A DNA stretch of 64,000 bases, taken from contig CM062804.1 of assembly GCA_031772625.1 (NCBI GenBank), positions 273,079,174 through 273,143,173 of the forward strand, in the 5' to 3' direction. The stretch is from Pinus tabuliformis. Its lineage: Eukaryota > Streptophyta > Pinopsida > Pinales > Pinaceae. Under the pieces are notes generated by a model. That model had not been told where the DNA came from. It ran no database searches and saw only the letters and a program-made list of their open reading frames with translations. Both the position numbers and the translations under genes were made by a program. The stretch's first letter is position 1; each line of letters starts with the position of its first letter. Below are positions 31,461 to 40,644 of this stretch, one piece after another.

Positions 31461-34400
31461 TCATCGTCCAACAGGACCCACATCATAGGGTCTTTCCACG
31501 ACACCAAGACTCTCACGGAAGGTTAGGAACTTGACCTTCCCCAGGGACTTAGTGAGAATATCCGCGACCTGCTCATCAGTTCCTATATGATCGAGCGTTA
31601 CGACGCCTCGCTGTACCATATCCCGGATAAAGTGGTACCTGATATCAATATGCTTGGATCGGTCGTGGAACACAGGATTCTCAGTCATACGAATCCCACT
31701 CTGATTATCACAGAGTATTACAGTGGTATCTAGCACATGTTGGAACAGCTCACTAAAGAGCTTCCTCAACCAAACTGCTTCACAACAGGCCATACTAGCA
31801 GCAATGTATTCGGCCTCCGCGGTGCTCAAAGCCACCGACTTCTGCTTCCTGCTCATCCATGAGATCGAAGCAAAACCAAGATTGAAACAGCATCCAGATG
31901 TGCTCTTACGATCCACCACACTGCCAGCCCAATCGGCATCAGTGTATCCCCGGAGTATCACACTCCCGGCAGTGTATCTCAGCCCATGGTTTATCGTGCC
32001 CCGAAGATATCTCAAAAGATTCTTGGCACCAACCCAGTGAAAATGATGAGGCTCAACCATCTGTTGACTCAAAGTATTCACTGCAAAACATATGTCCGGA
32101 CGGGTGTTCACTAAGAACATCAAAGCTCCTATGAGTTGACGATACTCAGTAGGATTGGCCAAGATAGGCCCTGCAGCGCTGCCACTCAGCTTCTTAAAGT
32201 TGAGTTCCATTGGTGTCGACACGGACTTACAGTCCACCATCCCAAATCTTTCCAGAAGCTTCACAATATACTTTCCTTGAGAAAGGAAAATCTCTCCAGG
32301 TCTCTGCCAGACCTCCAGGCCTAGGAAATAGTGCATCAGTCCTAGGTCTTTCATCTCGAACTCAGCAGCAAGCTCCCTCTTACATTGATGAATGAGAGGG
32401 TCATCACCTGTCAGGAAGAGGTCGTCCACATACAGCACTAGAATGAGAGGCTTTCCTTCCTCAACCTTAAAGTAAAGGTTTGGATCAGCATTGCTTCGAG
32501 TGAAGCCCAGCTTCATCAAGTAACTATCCATCCTCTCATACCAAGCTCTGGGTGCTTGCTTTAACCCATAGAGGGCTTTCTTCAACCTGCAGACATAAGT
32601 GTCTCGATCTTGAACTTCAAATCCCAGAGGTTGTTCTACATACACCTCTTCCTTTATTGCACCATGCAGAAAAGCGGTCTTGACATCCATCTGATGAAGA
32701 CTCCATCCTTGCGTAGCAGCAAGGGCTATGATGGATCGGATGGTGGTATATCGAGCCACAGGTGCAAATATATCGTCATAGTCAATTCCTTCCTTTTGAG
32801 AGAAGCCACGGGCAACAAATCTTGCCTTAAACTTTTCAGCACTCCCATCAGATCCATGTTTAATCTTGTAGAGCCATTTAGCGGTGACAACAGATTTGTC
32901 CTTCGGTCTCGGGACCACATCCCAGACATCATTCTTCATAATAGCCTCATATTCTTCATGCATAGCATCCTTCCAGACTTGATGCTTGATGGCTTCTTCA
33001 AAAGATCCAGGTTCAGATTGTATAATAGTACTCATGGCAGCTAGATACCCTTGGTATCTACACGGCTTCTTGCTTTCTCGGAATGTTCCCCTTGGGGCAG
33101 CATGACCCTCAGCATCTCCGAGGGTGTCCCTGAGCCATGATGGCCTCTTTCCTAGAGAAGGGGAAGGATCAATAGGGTCCATTGGCCCTTCAACATCAGG
33201 CATAGTCTCATCCTGGGGTTCTTCCAGATTATCAGGTCTTTCTTCATGGTTTTCTTCAGATCTAGGAAGATCTACTACTTTCTTCAGGGAAGCATCTTCG
33301 TCAAAAGTGACATCATGGCTTATCTCTACTTCCCTTTGACCAGGTACATAGACTCTATATGCCTTAGAAGTCTCACTGTAGCCCACAAACATTCCTTTCT
33401 TCCCAGTAGCATCCAGCTTACTTCTCTTTTCTTTCGGCACATGAAAATAGACAGGACATCCAAAAATTCTAAAATGTGAGACATCAGGTTTCTTACCAGA
33501 GAAAACCTCTTCGGGAGTTTTGGAGTCCAAAGCGGAATGAGGGCATCGGTTTTGAATGTACACAGCAGTATTTGCAGCTTCTCCCCACAGAAACTTTGGA
33601 AGACCCTGGTCACATAGCATGGCACGGGCAGCTTCCACAATAGTCCTATTCTTGCGTTCAGCAACACCATTCTGCTCAGGAGTATATGCAGTGGTAGTCT
33701 CCCTCTTAATGCCAGCTTCTCTGCAAAAGTCTTTGAACTCATTTGACTCATATTCAGTGCCATTGTCAGTCCTCAAAATCTTGATCTTCTTTCCGGTCAT
33801 ATTTTCCACCAAGGCTTTGAAGGTACGGAACCACATGAAAGCCTCATCCTTCTTCTTCAAGAAGTATATCCAGGTTTTGCGAGAGAAGTCATCAGTAAAT
33901 GTCATATAGTAAGAACATCCCCCCAGGGATGTTACAGGCAACATACCGGAAAGATCAGAATGGACCAGTTGCAATATCTCAGATGTCTTTGTGACACTTG
34001 AGGGGAAAGGTCCCCTTCTATGTTTTCCTTCAGCACAGCCCTTACATACACCTTTATGATTATTTCCAAAATCAGGCATCCCTGTCACCACCTTCCTTGC
34101 TTCGGGAAGAGCCTTGTAATGAAGGTGTCCAAATCTTCGGTGCCATAGTTCGGTTTGACGGATAGTATCACAAGTCATAGCTCCCAACGGACTCCCTCCA
34201 ACCTGGTAGAGTGTACCAACTCTAAAACCAATTGAGATAGCTTCCTTGAAGCTCTTCTTCCACATGAGTACCTTTCCATCAGAGAAAGTTACATTGAATC
34301 CTTTGTCTTCCATGGCAGATACAGACACAAGGTTCTTCTTCAATTTGGGTACATAGAGTACATCTTGTAGATGGAGGACTTGTCCTTGAGACAAGTGGAG

Positions 34401-35507
34401 GGTCACAGTCCCGGTCCCTTTCACAGGATAAGTGGCATTATCCCCAAGGATAATTTCTAGATTAGTATCCCTTTCAACCATGTCAGAAAGTGCTTCCTTG
34501 AATCCGGTGATGTGTCTTGAGGCACCACTATCGATTAGCCAGACATCCATAGTGTCGGGCGGAGATGCAGCTGAGAGAGCAGATATTAGAATATACTCAT
34601 TTCTTTTATCAACAACATTAGACTCCTCATACCTGGTATTTCTGGTCCTTTTAGAAGGTGGATGGTTTCCTTCAAAGTGAGCCTTCCTCTTTCCTTTGGA
34701 TTTGTCATTTCTTTGATTCCCATTCCTTCGGTTGTTGTTGTTGTCGTCACTATCGGGAGAATTCTTCTGGAAGGGGCATTCTCTAGCATAGTGTCCAGTC
34801 CTATGGCAGGTGAAACATTTACCCTTCTTCTTTTGAGTCTTAGTCCTTCCTTTGTCCTTGGAACCACCAGAGTTCTTCTTTCGGGAATGAGCAACATAGG
34901 CAGCATTTCTTTCATTATCAAATTCCTTCATCCTTGTTTCTTCTTGCATACATCTAGACAGAAGCTCATCAAAGTTAGGGATGGTATTATTGTTGAGAAT
35001 GGTAGTTGTGAATACTTGCCATTCATATGGAAGTCCTCCAAGTGCGGTGAGAACCATCTCACGATCAGCTATTGTCTCCCCAATAGCTAGCAGATTGTTC
35101 CTGGTTTCGGTCAACTTCATAAAGAAAGTTTGAATAGACTCGTCTCGGCCCTTCTTCATATTCTTCAACTTGTTCTTGAGGAATAGCACTTGGTTCACAT
35201 TGTTTACTCGGAACATAAGTATCAGTTTGTCATACATCTCCTTGGATGTGCCTAGTTCAGATATGTAGGCAACCAGACTCTTATTTATGGATTCCCTGAT
35301 CAGCAGTTTTGCTCTGATTTCTCCCTTCTTATACTTGTGTTTAACAGCAGCAGAGGCATTTGATGGAGGTTCTTGAATCTTCCCTGTCACATGATCTAGG
35401 AGATCATGATCTTCTAATTTGAGATCTAATAACATCTTCCAGGCATGGAAGTCATCACTTCCAGTCAGCTTGTCATTCTCCCTGAATTCAAGCTTAGAGG
35501 AATCCAT
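31461..35507 (-). CDS. Copia-3 gag-pol polyprotein, 1348 residues
   Basis: One intact frame that would make all proteins for particle assembly, reverse transcription and integration. Gag: DUF4219/UBN2-type region about 10-200 and zinc knuckle CFTCHRTGHYAREC (231-244). Protease: LIDSGASRHITG (D326). GAG-pre-integrase zinc site: H456, H461, C488, C491. Integrase: D518, D581 and E617, exactly 35 residues between the last two (D,D35E). RT: QMDVKTAFL (D941) and YVDD (1026-1029). RNase H: D1190, the AEAEY block near 1233 and D1267, ending with KHIDIRYHFIRD. Length and order are those of a complete Ty1/copia polyprotein. The ATG at 35507 lies 58 bp past the LTR, next to the primer site, so the leader is very short. 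There is no separate gag stop, so the gag excess most copia elements need would have to come from splicing or another route. Shadow frames on the plus strand are ignored. Confidence 0.97.
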   Translation of the reverse strand: MDSSKLEFRENDKLTGSDDFHAWKMLLDLKLEDHDLLDHVTGKIQEPPSNASAAVKHKYKKGEIRAKLLIRESINKSLVAYISELGTSKEMYDKLILMFRVNNVNQVLFLKNKLKNMKKGRDESIQTFFMKLTETRNNLLAIGETIADREMVLTALGGLPYEWQVFTTTILNNNTIPNFDELLSRCMQEETRMKEFDNERNAAYVAHSRKKNSGGSKDKGRTKTQKKKGKCFTCHRTGHYARECPFQKNSPDSDDNNNNRRNGNQRNDKSKGKRKAHFEGNHPPSKRTRNTRYEESNVVDKRNEYILISALSAASPPDTMDVWLIDSGASRHITGFKEALSDMVERDTNLEIILGDNATYPVKGTGTVTLHLSQGQVLHLQDVLYVPKLKKNLVSVSAMEDKGFNVTFSDGKVLMWKKSFKEAISIGFRVGTLYQVGGSPLGAMTCDTIRQTELWHRRFGHLHYKALPEARKVVTGMPDFGNNHKGVCKGCAEGKHRRGPFPSSVTKTSEILQLVHSDLSGMLPVTSLGGCSYYMTFTDDFSRKTWIYFLKKKDEAFMWFRTFKALVENMTGKKIKILRTDNGTEYESNEFKDFCREAGIKRETTTAYTPEQNGVAERKNRTIVEAARAMLCDQGLPKFLWGEAANTAVYIQNRCPHSALDSKTPEEVFSGKKPDVSHFRIFGCPVYFHVPKEKRSKLDATGKKGMFVGYSETSKAYRVYVPGQREVEISHDVTFDEDASLKKVVDLPRSEENHEERPDNLEEPQDETMPDVEGPMDPIDPSPSLGKRPSWLRDTLGDAEGHAAPRGTFRESKKPCRYQGYLAAMSTIIQSEPGSFEEAIKHQVWKDAMHEEYEAIMKNDVWDVVPRPKDKSVVTAKWLYKIKHGSDGSAEKFKARFVARGFSQKEGIDYDDIFAPVARYTTIRSIIALAATQGWSLHQMDVKTAFLHGAIKEEVYVEQPLGFEVQDRDTYVCRLKKALYGLKQAPRAWYERMDSYLMKLGFTRSNADPNLYFKVEEGKPLILVLYVDDLFLTGDDPLIHQCKRELAAEFEMKDLGLMHYFLGLEVWQRPGEIFLSQGKYIVKLLERFGMVDCKSVSTPMELNFKKLSGSAAGPILANPTEYRQLIGALMFLVNTRPDICFAVNTLSQQMVEPHHFHWVGAKNLLRYLRGTINHGLRYTAGSVILRGYTDADWAGSVVDRKSTSGCCFNLGFASISWMSRKQKSVALSTAEAEYIAASMACCEAVWLRKLFSELFQHVLDTTVILCDNQSGIRMTENPVFHDRSKHIDIRYHFIRDMVQRGVVTLDHIGTDEQVADILTKSLGKVKFLTFRESLGVVERPYDVGPVGR

Positions 35508-35549
35508 TTCCTTCGATGATGATTGCTATAGATAGAGTTTGTCTTCACC

Positions 35550-35564
35550 TCAGCTTTGATACCA
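35550..35564 (-). other. Copia-3 primer binding site
   Basis: Minus-strand TGGTATCAAAGCTG directly follows the 5' LTR. One base differs from the usual TGGTATCAGAGC. Confidence 0.8.
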
Positions 35565-36432
35565 TGTAAAGTTTTGTAGATGTTCTATGCTAAGAGCAAT
35601 TTCACTTTTCTCACAGCAATCATACAAGTAGATAAGCAAATTGCAGATAGAACATATAAGCAGATCTTACAGAAGACAAATCAGAAACAAGAAAAATGTA
35701 TGTGTTTGTTTCGGCGGTCAACAGGATGCTTCAACCAGCAAAGTCTCCTTTGGTCAGCCAGCCCAGCATGTGTCACAACAACCCTCCAACCAGTAGATGA
35801 GTCAACCCAAGTCAGTTCTACAAAAGTCAACGATGTCCTGAAAAGTCAACGCAGGGGCAGCAAGCTAAAAGTCAACGCAGCAGCAAAACGGTCAACCCTT
35901 TGACCTCGATTTTTGTGCCAGGTAGTATGGCCTTCAAAAATCAAACCTCCCACAAGTTTTCAGCTTGTTTGGACCAAGCGTTGACCAAAGTCAACGCTGG
36001 TCAAACTTCTGCGAAACCCTAGCAGCAGAAACCCTAGCAGCAGAAAACCTAGCAGCAGAAAAATCCTCTTCGTCCTTCCCACGTGTGGCTGAAATTCGTC
36101 CTCCAGGTAGCTCGTACTTTTTAGGATGAGAGAGGAAGATGTGAGTTGTGTTGTGATCAAATTCTCTCCAACTTTTCCTGTATATATATATCCATCAATG
36201 AGGGTGTGTGACACATCTGTTGGGCATGTGAGCCTACATTACAAAACTGGCTGACCTTTGCACATATAATTTATTAAGAATAATAAATTCAAAATATAAG
36301 TTCTGCTCATCGGATTAAGACTATTTTTATATGGATTTTACACCTCTCAGAAAGAGGAATCCAACAAAAATATTAGCCTCTTAATCTGAGCATCAAAACA
36401 TGGAGTTTGGACCTAGTTGTCCAAATTTAACA
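35565..36432 (-). repeat. Copia-3 5' LTR
   Basis: U3 lies at the right end. The minus-strand TATATATATA at 36181-36192 is a likely TATA box, so transcription starts near 36150. Downstream, within the transcribed R/U5 part, is a dense cluster of GTCAAC/TTGACC motifs (35716-36005). Confidence 0.93.
35716..36005 (-). promoter_or_regulatory. Cluster of W-box-like TTGAC motifs in the LTR
   Basis: About ten TTGAC cores on the minus strand (sites near 35716, 35801, 35826, 35844, 35871, 35891, 35980, 35990, 36000) plus TTTGACC near 35898. TTGAC(C/T) is the binding core for WRKY factors. All lie downstream of the TATA box. Two other LTR-like regions here (44345-44692 and 47355-47520) have similar clusters. 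Regulation by WRKY factors is inference. Confidence 0.45.
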
Positions 36433-36584
36433 ACTATGTCCAAAAAGGCGCTGTCAAGCTTGAGTACATTTCCACAAATGATCAGGTAGTGAGCATTTTC
36501 ACCAAAGCCTTACCATGAGGCAAGCATGTCTACTTCAAAGACAAGATGGGAGTGGTGAGGAAAACTTTCCTCGGTAAGAGGAAG

Positions 36585-37677
36585 TGTTAAAATTTGGGTA
36601 CCAGAGGACAAGTGGTTCCCTAAGGCTTTGATCTTTGGCCTAGGGAAAAGTGTTCAAATTTATTTGTACTTTTCTTTATAGGTGGTAAAATCAATTTAAT
36701 TTAAAAGTGACTTTATAAGTGGTAAACTTACATTATAATTTAAAAGTGACTTTATAAGTGGTTAAGTTATATTATAATTTAAAGGTGACTTTATTAAACT
36801 CAATGAAGAATTAGAAAGTGAAAAAGTGACTATGGAAATAAAAGGCTAAGTGGGTCTTTATTTAAGTGGGTGAGTTAAAAAATAGAAAGTGAGAATTAAA
36901 TGCACATTTATTCTCATCCCTAGATCTAAATGAATCTCAACCATTAGATCTTAGGGTAACCCAAAAGGTCATTTAGAGAATCAAAGGAGAAGAAGAGAAA
37001 AGATCATTCATTCTTTCATGAGCATTTGAGAGAAAGAGAAGAAAGAGCAAGGAGAAAATTTCTGAGCAGTGAGGAAGTGAAGGAGACCAGCAAGAAGACA
37101 TTTCAGCAAATCTGGGCAGCAGCATTTATTCGCACGCATCCCAAGGAAAAACCATACAACAAGAGAAAGGCACAAAAATCGAGGAAGGGGGACAGCAAGT
37201 TTTGGGCATGTTTTTTGAGGTTGGTCGTATAGCATTTAATGTTGTTTTATTGCTGTAAAAATTTCTGTTTTGGTTGTTTGCTGATTGGCACAATTTTCCA
37301 CGTGGAGTTCAAGCACGGAAATCGAGATAAGTTGTAATTTGTGGTTGCTGGAATTTTTACTGTGTATTTTAGTTTCTTTGTAAAAACATTTTCAGAAATA
37401 AAGAAGAGCTCTCAAACTGGTTTTCCCCAAGAGTTGTAAGGGGTTTTTCCAGGGTCACATTGAGCAAAAACACTATGTTACTTTCTGTGTGTGGCTGTCA
37501 TAATTTTGTTGTATTTTATTTTTGCAATTTCAGCAGTTGAGAAATCTCTAAATTTGTGTTTTCAGAAAATTATTGTCATTTCCAAATTTTAGAATTTTTA
37601 TCATGCTTGGATTTAAAACTAAATGCATGGAGTGATAAGGAAAACTGATAACCAGAGTAGGGGTTGAAATTTCTTCA
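36585..37677 (+). repeat. Copia-2 3' LTR
   Basis: Preceded by the purine tract at 36571-36584. Matches 23416-24497 with numerous small differences; one internal 'gtgacttta' unit is missing and an extra 'ccccaagagttgtaagg' phrase is present near 37427. Confidence 0.88.
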
Positions 37678-37682
37678 CATTC

Positions 37683-39196
37683 CTCGAAAGTATCTCATCA
37701 TCGCATAGTGGAACAAAATCCCCTTTCAAGGCTACTCTCCAAAAATCATCGAACACTTCATCAGCCATCACTAAAGCATAACCTACAGTATGAACAACAC
37801 TCTCCTTCGTCGTGTCCCTGCCACTGGAAGCCTCCTGCTTCTTCTTCTCCCAATAGGCCTTTAAGCCATTCCATGGTTCCTCCTTGTCAGCTGTTGAAGT
37901 CTCCTTTCTTCCCTCTGACGATAAACTCTTCTTGGGTTGCAGATTCTTCCTTTGAATCTGCGAACTCCCTCTCAAACGCAACTCCCCTTGAGTCTCTGGA
38001 ACCTTCTTCTTCCCTTGGTCAATAGGCTTGCCCTTCAGCCTATACATACCATCCTCCCTACTTCCAGGAATCGCTCCTATATTGGAGTTAGAGCCACTAT
38101 GTTTGAACATAACCTTTCCATCCTGGAACAATACGTCAAACCCCTTAGCCTCAATCGCTAAGACAGATAACATGTTGCACCTAAGCTTTGGTACCCAAAG
38201 TACATCTTGGACTCACAGCAACCCTCCTGACTCCATCCTAAATGGTACAATCCCTACTCCTTTGACCGTATCCTGACTCTTATCACCAATCTTCACGTGT
38301 AGATCAAACTCCCATTCAGTCAAGCTCTCAAATACTTACCACGATATTGTCATATGCTTCGACGCTCCACTGTCTATGAAGCATGCATCCTCACGAATAG
38401 TGCTCTTTGAGAAATGAGAGATCAAATAAAACTCCTCATTAAACTTCCTAAAGAAAACATCTTGTTCTACGGCTAAAGCAGCCATTGTCACCTCTTGCTT
38501 CTTCTCATTCCCTCCTTTCTTCCTTTGCGGACACTTACTCGCATAATGACCAAACTCGCCACATGTAAAGCATTTCACTTTACTTGGATCCTTCTTCTTG
38601 TTGCCATTGTTGAACTTTCCTTTAACCTTCATCTTACTAGCGAAACTTGAAAGCCATATTCTCTTCATCATAATTCTTTTTCTGAAGATCTTTGTCAAGA
38701 AGTTCCTACTAGATAAAATCATCCCATAACCTGTTCCAATCTGTAACTTCTCTCATGAGACTATACCTTTGATGACTGGCTTCCATTGCTCGAAAATTCC
38801 CTTCAAGGCAATCCTCACCAACTCAAGTTTTGGAACATTATCACCAATGGCACTAAGCTCGTCACGAACTTGTTGAACCCTTGTAAGATACGAAGTCACG
38901 TTCTCTCCATCTGTCATCCTGGTTTCCCTGAGCTTCTCTCTCAATACCATCTTCTGATTCTCGTTATTATTCTAAAACAAGTCTTGCAGAGCCTTTCACA
39001 TATCCCATGTGATGTTCTTCCCAATGAGATGAGGTATCAAGTGATCCTTAACTCCACCAAAAATGATCAACTTAACCTTTACATATGACTTCTCATGCCT
39101 TGCCAATTCAGTTGCATCTGTTGGTTTAGCAATCTGCTTGTTAGCAAATTCTTATTGATCATTAACCAGCAACACTAGCTGATTCGTTCCTTCCAT
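37683..39196 (-). pseudogene. Copia-4 gag and partial protease
   Basis: Reads leftward from ATG 39196 (MEGTNQLVLLVNDQ, then a stop). The gag core is at 38950-38753 (TRMTDGENVTSYLTRVQQVR, IALKGIFEQWKPVIKGI). A CCHC knuckle CFTCGEFGHYASKC lies near 38580, then a protease-like FIDSGASKHMT near 38360 ends in a stop. The frame 38173-37619 resembles the pre-integrase region (VLAIEAKGFDVLFQDGKVMF) but then drifts into unassigned charged sequence. No integrase, RT or RNase H follows; the frame runs straight to the Copia-2 junction and, beyond it, the polypurine tract. Confidence 0.82.
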
Positions 39197-39344
39197 GGAT
39201 AGTAGTTGGACATCCCATCCAACCGGTCCTCACACCTCAAGCCAATCACCATCTTTGGCAAGTTGTTTGTCCTTCAACAACAGGTCAACTCAGCTCCCTC
39301 TTAAGTTGATCCTTGTGCGCACTCTAAACCATCTGCCCTTCAAA

Positions 39345-39359
39345 GTAGCTCGGATACCA
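39345..39359 (-). other. Copia-4 primer binding site
   Basis: Minus-strand TGGTATCCGAGCTAC next to the LTR: tRNA-iMet type with one change. Confidence 0.75.
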
Positions 39360-40644
39360 TGTTGAATTTTCCTTGCACCCTAGGTCTGGTCTATGACTAA
39401 ACTAGCACATAAACACACTAGCAGTGTTGAACAATGAACAACTTTGCACAGCGGAATATACAGCAGTGAAATTAATCAATAGTACACAAGACATATGGCC
39501 CAAAACATTTCTTATCAATCCATCAATAAGAAATTCATAGGGCTCCCGTACTAGGGATCATGGCCCTTTAAAAACCCTAATACAAATGCTATAATACAGC
39601 AAAATACAATCTATCCTTTGACTGTTACAACTAGGGCTGATGTCTTATCCTTCAGACCCTCATTTGCCCATGAAAAACAAAGACAAATAACTCAACTTAC
39701 TTGTTGTCTGTTATCCTTTGCAAGTAATCCTTTAGTCCTCTTTATCCATAGAAGATCAGCTCCTATAAATCTTTGTCCACTTGCTACTCACAGGTAGGCT
39801 TCTCCTTTAGCCCACCGTACTATACCAACAATGTCTCCATCTTGTTATGTCCTTCCTTTACCCAACATAACCTAGATCAACCCTCTTCTTGTTGTTTGCA
39901 CAAACTCGGCCTGTTGTCGCTGCTTTGCAGTCTTCTTGCCTGCAACTTCGGACCTCTTGCCTAAGGCCCTACCTGCGGTCTACCCTCAACCCTTTTTGGG
40001 TAGGGTAGCCTTGGCCTACCATAAGTGCCCCTAGGCCAAGTTTGTTTACTTTATCCATCCTTGGTCCAGGCTTCTTCTTGGCTGCAATCTAGACTAGGGC
40101 ACAGACCAGCCTTGCGGGGCTCACAAACAGACTTTACTTGAACATGGCCTTAAACATGCCTTAATCAACCTCAACATTGTTCCTAAGGCTGCTCCTTGCA
40201 CAGAACAAACTCAACACTACTTCCTACGGCTTCAACAGAAACTTTAGCCTCTTCCACACAAATAATCTCTTGTCACGATTCCTTTCCCTTGCCAGAATAG
40301 AACAGAGATCCTTGTGGCTCTCTCTCTCTCTAAGATTGTTGCTTCTTTAAGGCTCTTGATATCTTGCACAAATGTGTCCTTCCAACTTGTGACTAGCCCA
40401 TCCATTGGCTTGATATTTATAGCTCTCCAATTGGTGTCTTAGGAGCCCTCTTTCCCCATTAAGAGTCTCCTCAACAACACTTAGAATATAATATTACTTC
40501 TTTTGGGTTCCACACCCACATCTTTGGGTTCAAACCCCAAACTTGGGTACTTTGCCCACAACACACCATTTTGAGGGTTTTCTCTTCACAAGACAAGCAC
40601 CTAGAACTTGTGGGAGTACCCTCTCAGGCTACACAATTTCAACA
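39360..40644 (-). repeat. Copia-4 5' LTR
   Basis: Begins TGTTGAATTTTCC and ends ATTTCAACA. Minus-strand TATAAATAT at 40413-40421 is a likely TATA box, conserved in the left LTR. Confidence 0.87.

Larger units (their letters stand above)
30141..36432 (-). mobile_element. Copia-3: intact, young Ty1/copia retrotransposon
   Basis: LTRs 30141-31007 and 35565-36432 are nearly identical; I count about seven differences by eye. A perfect target duplication ACTAT lies at 30136-30140 and 36433-36437. The minus-strand primer site ends at 35564 and the polypurine tract (GAGAGGGAG) lies at 31008-31018. It is inserted in the RNase H codons of Copia-2 in the opposite direction. One uninterrupted polyprotein spans the body. 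With all domains intact and almost identical LTRs it is the best candidate in the window for an element able to transpose. Confidence 0.95.
24633..36517 (+). pseudogene. Copia-2 gag-pol polyprotein, interrupted twice
   Basis: Starts MSLGLRVKHRLDEQNNYSTW (gag). UBN2-type gag continues ALNGLPKTWENFVDGIV (25085), zinc knuckle CWNCQKLGHYAVVC (about 25365), protease WYVDSGTSHHMTG (25598), GAG-pre-integrase IWHRRMGH...CRGCAMGK (26025-26145), integrase LIHTDVSG and RSDNGGEY up to hAT-C. Integrase resumes at 27757 with YNPQQNGIAKRKNR. RT runs 28740-29500 with QMDVKTAFL and LYVDD, and RNase H 29800-30140 with GYTDLDWA, AEAEY, CDNQS, KHIEIKYHFIRD. The tail after Copia-3 (36438-36517) ends ...FTKALP. 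Stops occur in gag (near 24778, 24879), after the zinc knuckle, in integrase (27896) and between integrase and RT (28268). A 49-bp tandem duplication (29131/29180) shifts the RT frame. Confidence 0.9.
23416..37677 (+). mobile_element. Copia-2: complete but inactivated Ty1/copia element
   Basis: LTRs 23416-24497 and 36585-37677; the first base of the left LTR is mutated (AGTTAAAATTT against TGTTAAAATTT). A perfect target duplication CATTC flanks it. The primer site TGGTATCAGAGCTTGG begins at 24498, and a purine tract (GGTAAGAGGAAG) ends at 36584. All pol domains are present in copia order (protease, integrase, RT, RNase H), with many stops. hAT-C (in integrase) and Copia-3 (in RNase H) inserted later. 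Confidence 0.9.
17200..40644 (-). mobile_element. Copia-4: gag-only LTR retrotransposon, outer shell of the nest
   Basis: LTRs at 17200-23384 (split by hAT-B) and 39360-40644 match along their length; without hAT-B the left one is about 1.27 kb against 1.285 kb. The minus-strand primer site lies just left of 39360, and the minus-strand polypurine tract (AAGAGGGAG) lies at 23385-23394. Flanks TGTTA (17195-17199) and CGTTA (40645-40649) fit a 5-bp target duplication with one change. Its own body is only about 1.7 kb (37683-39359) plus the tract next to the left LTR, and encodes gag and the start of protease. Everything from 23416 to 37677 is Copia-2, inserted later. Confidence 0.85.

Noticed and set aside
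34432..35090. Plus-strand ORFs of 80-140 codons opposite the Copia-3 gag
   Set aside because: Antisense shadows of the intact polyprotein.
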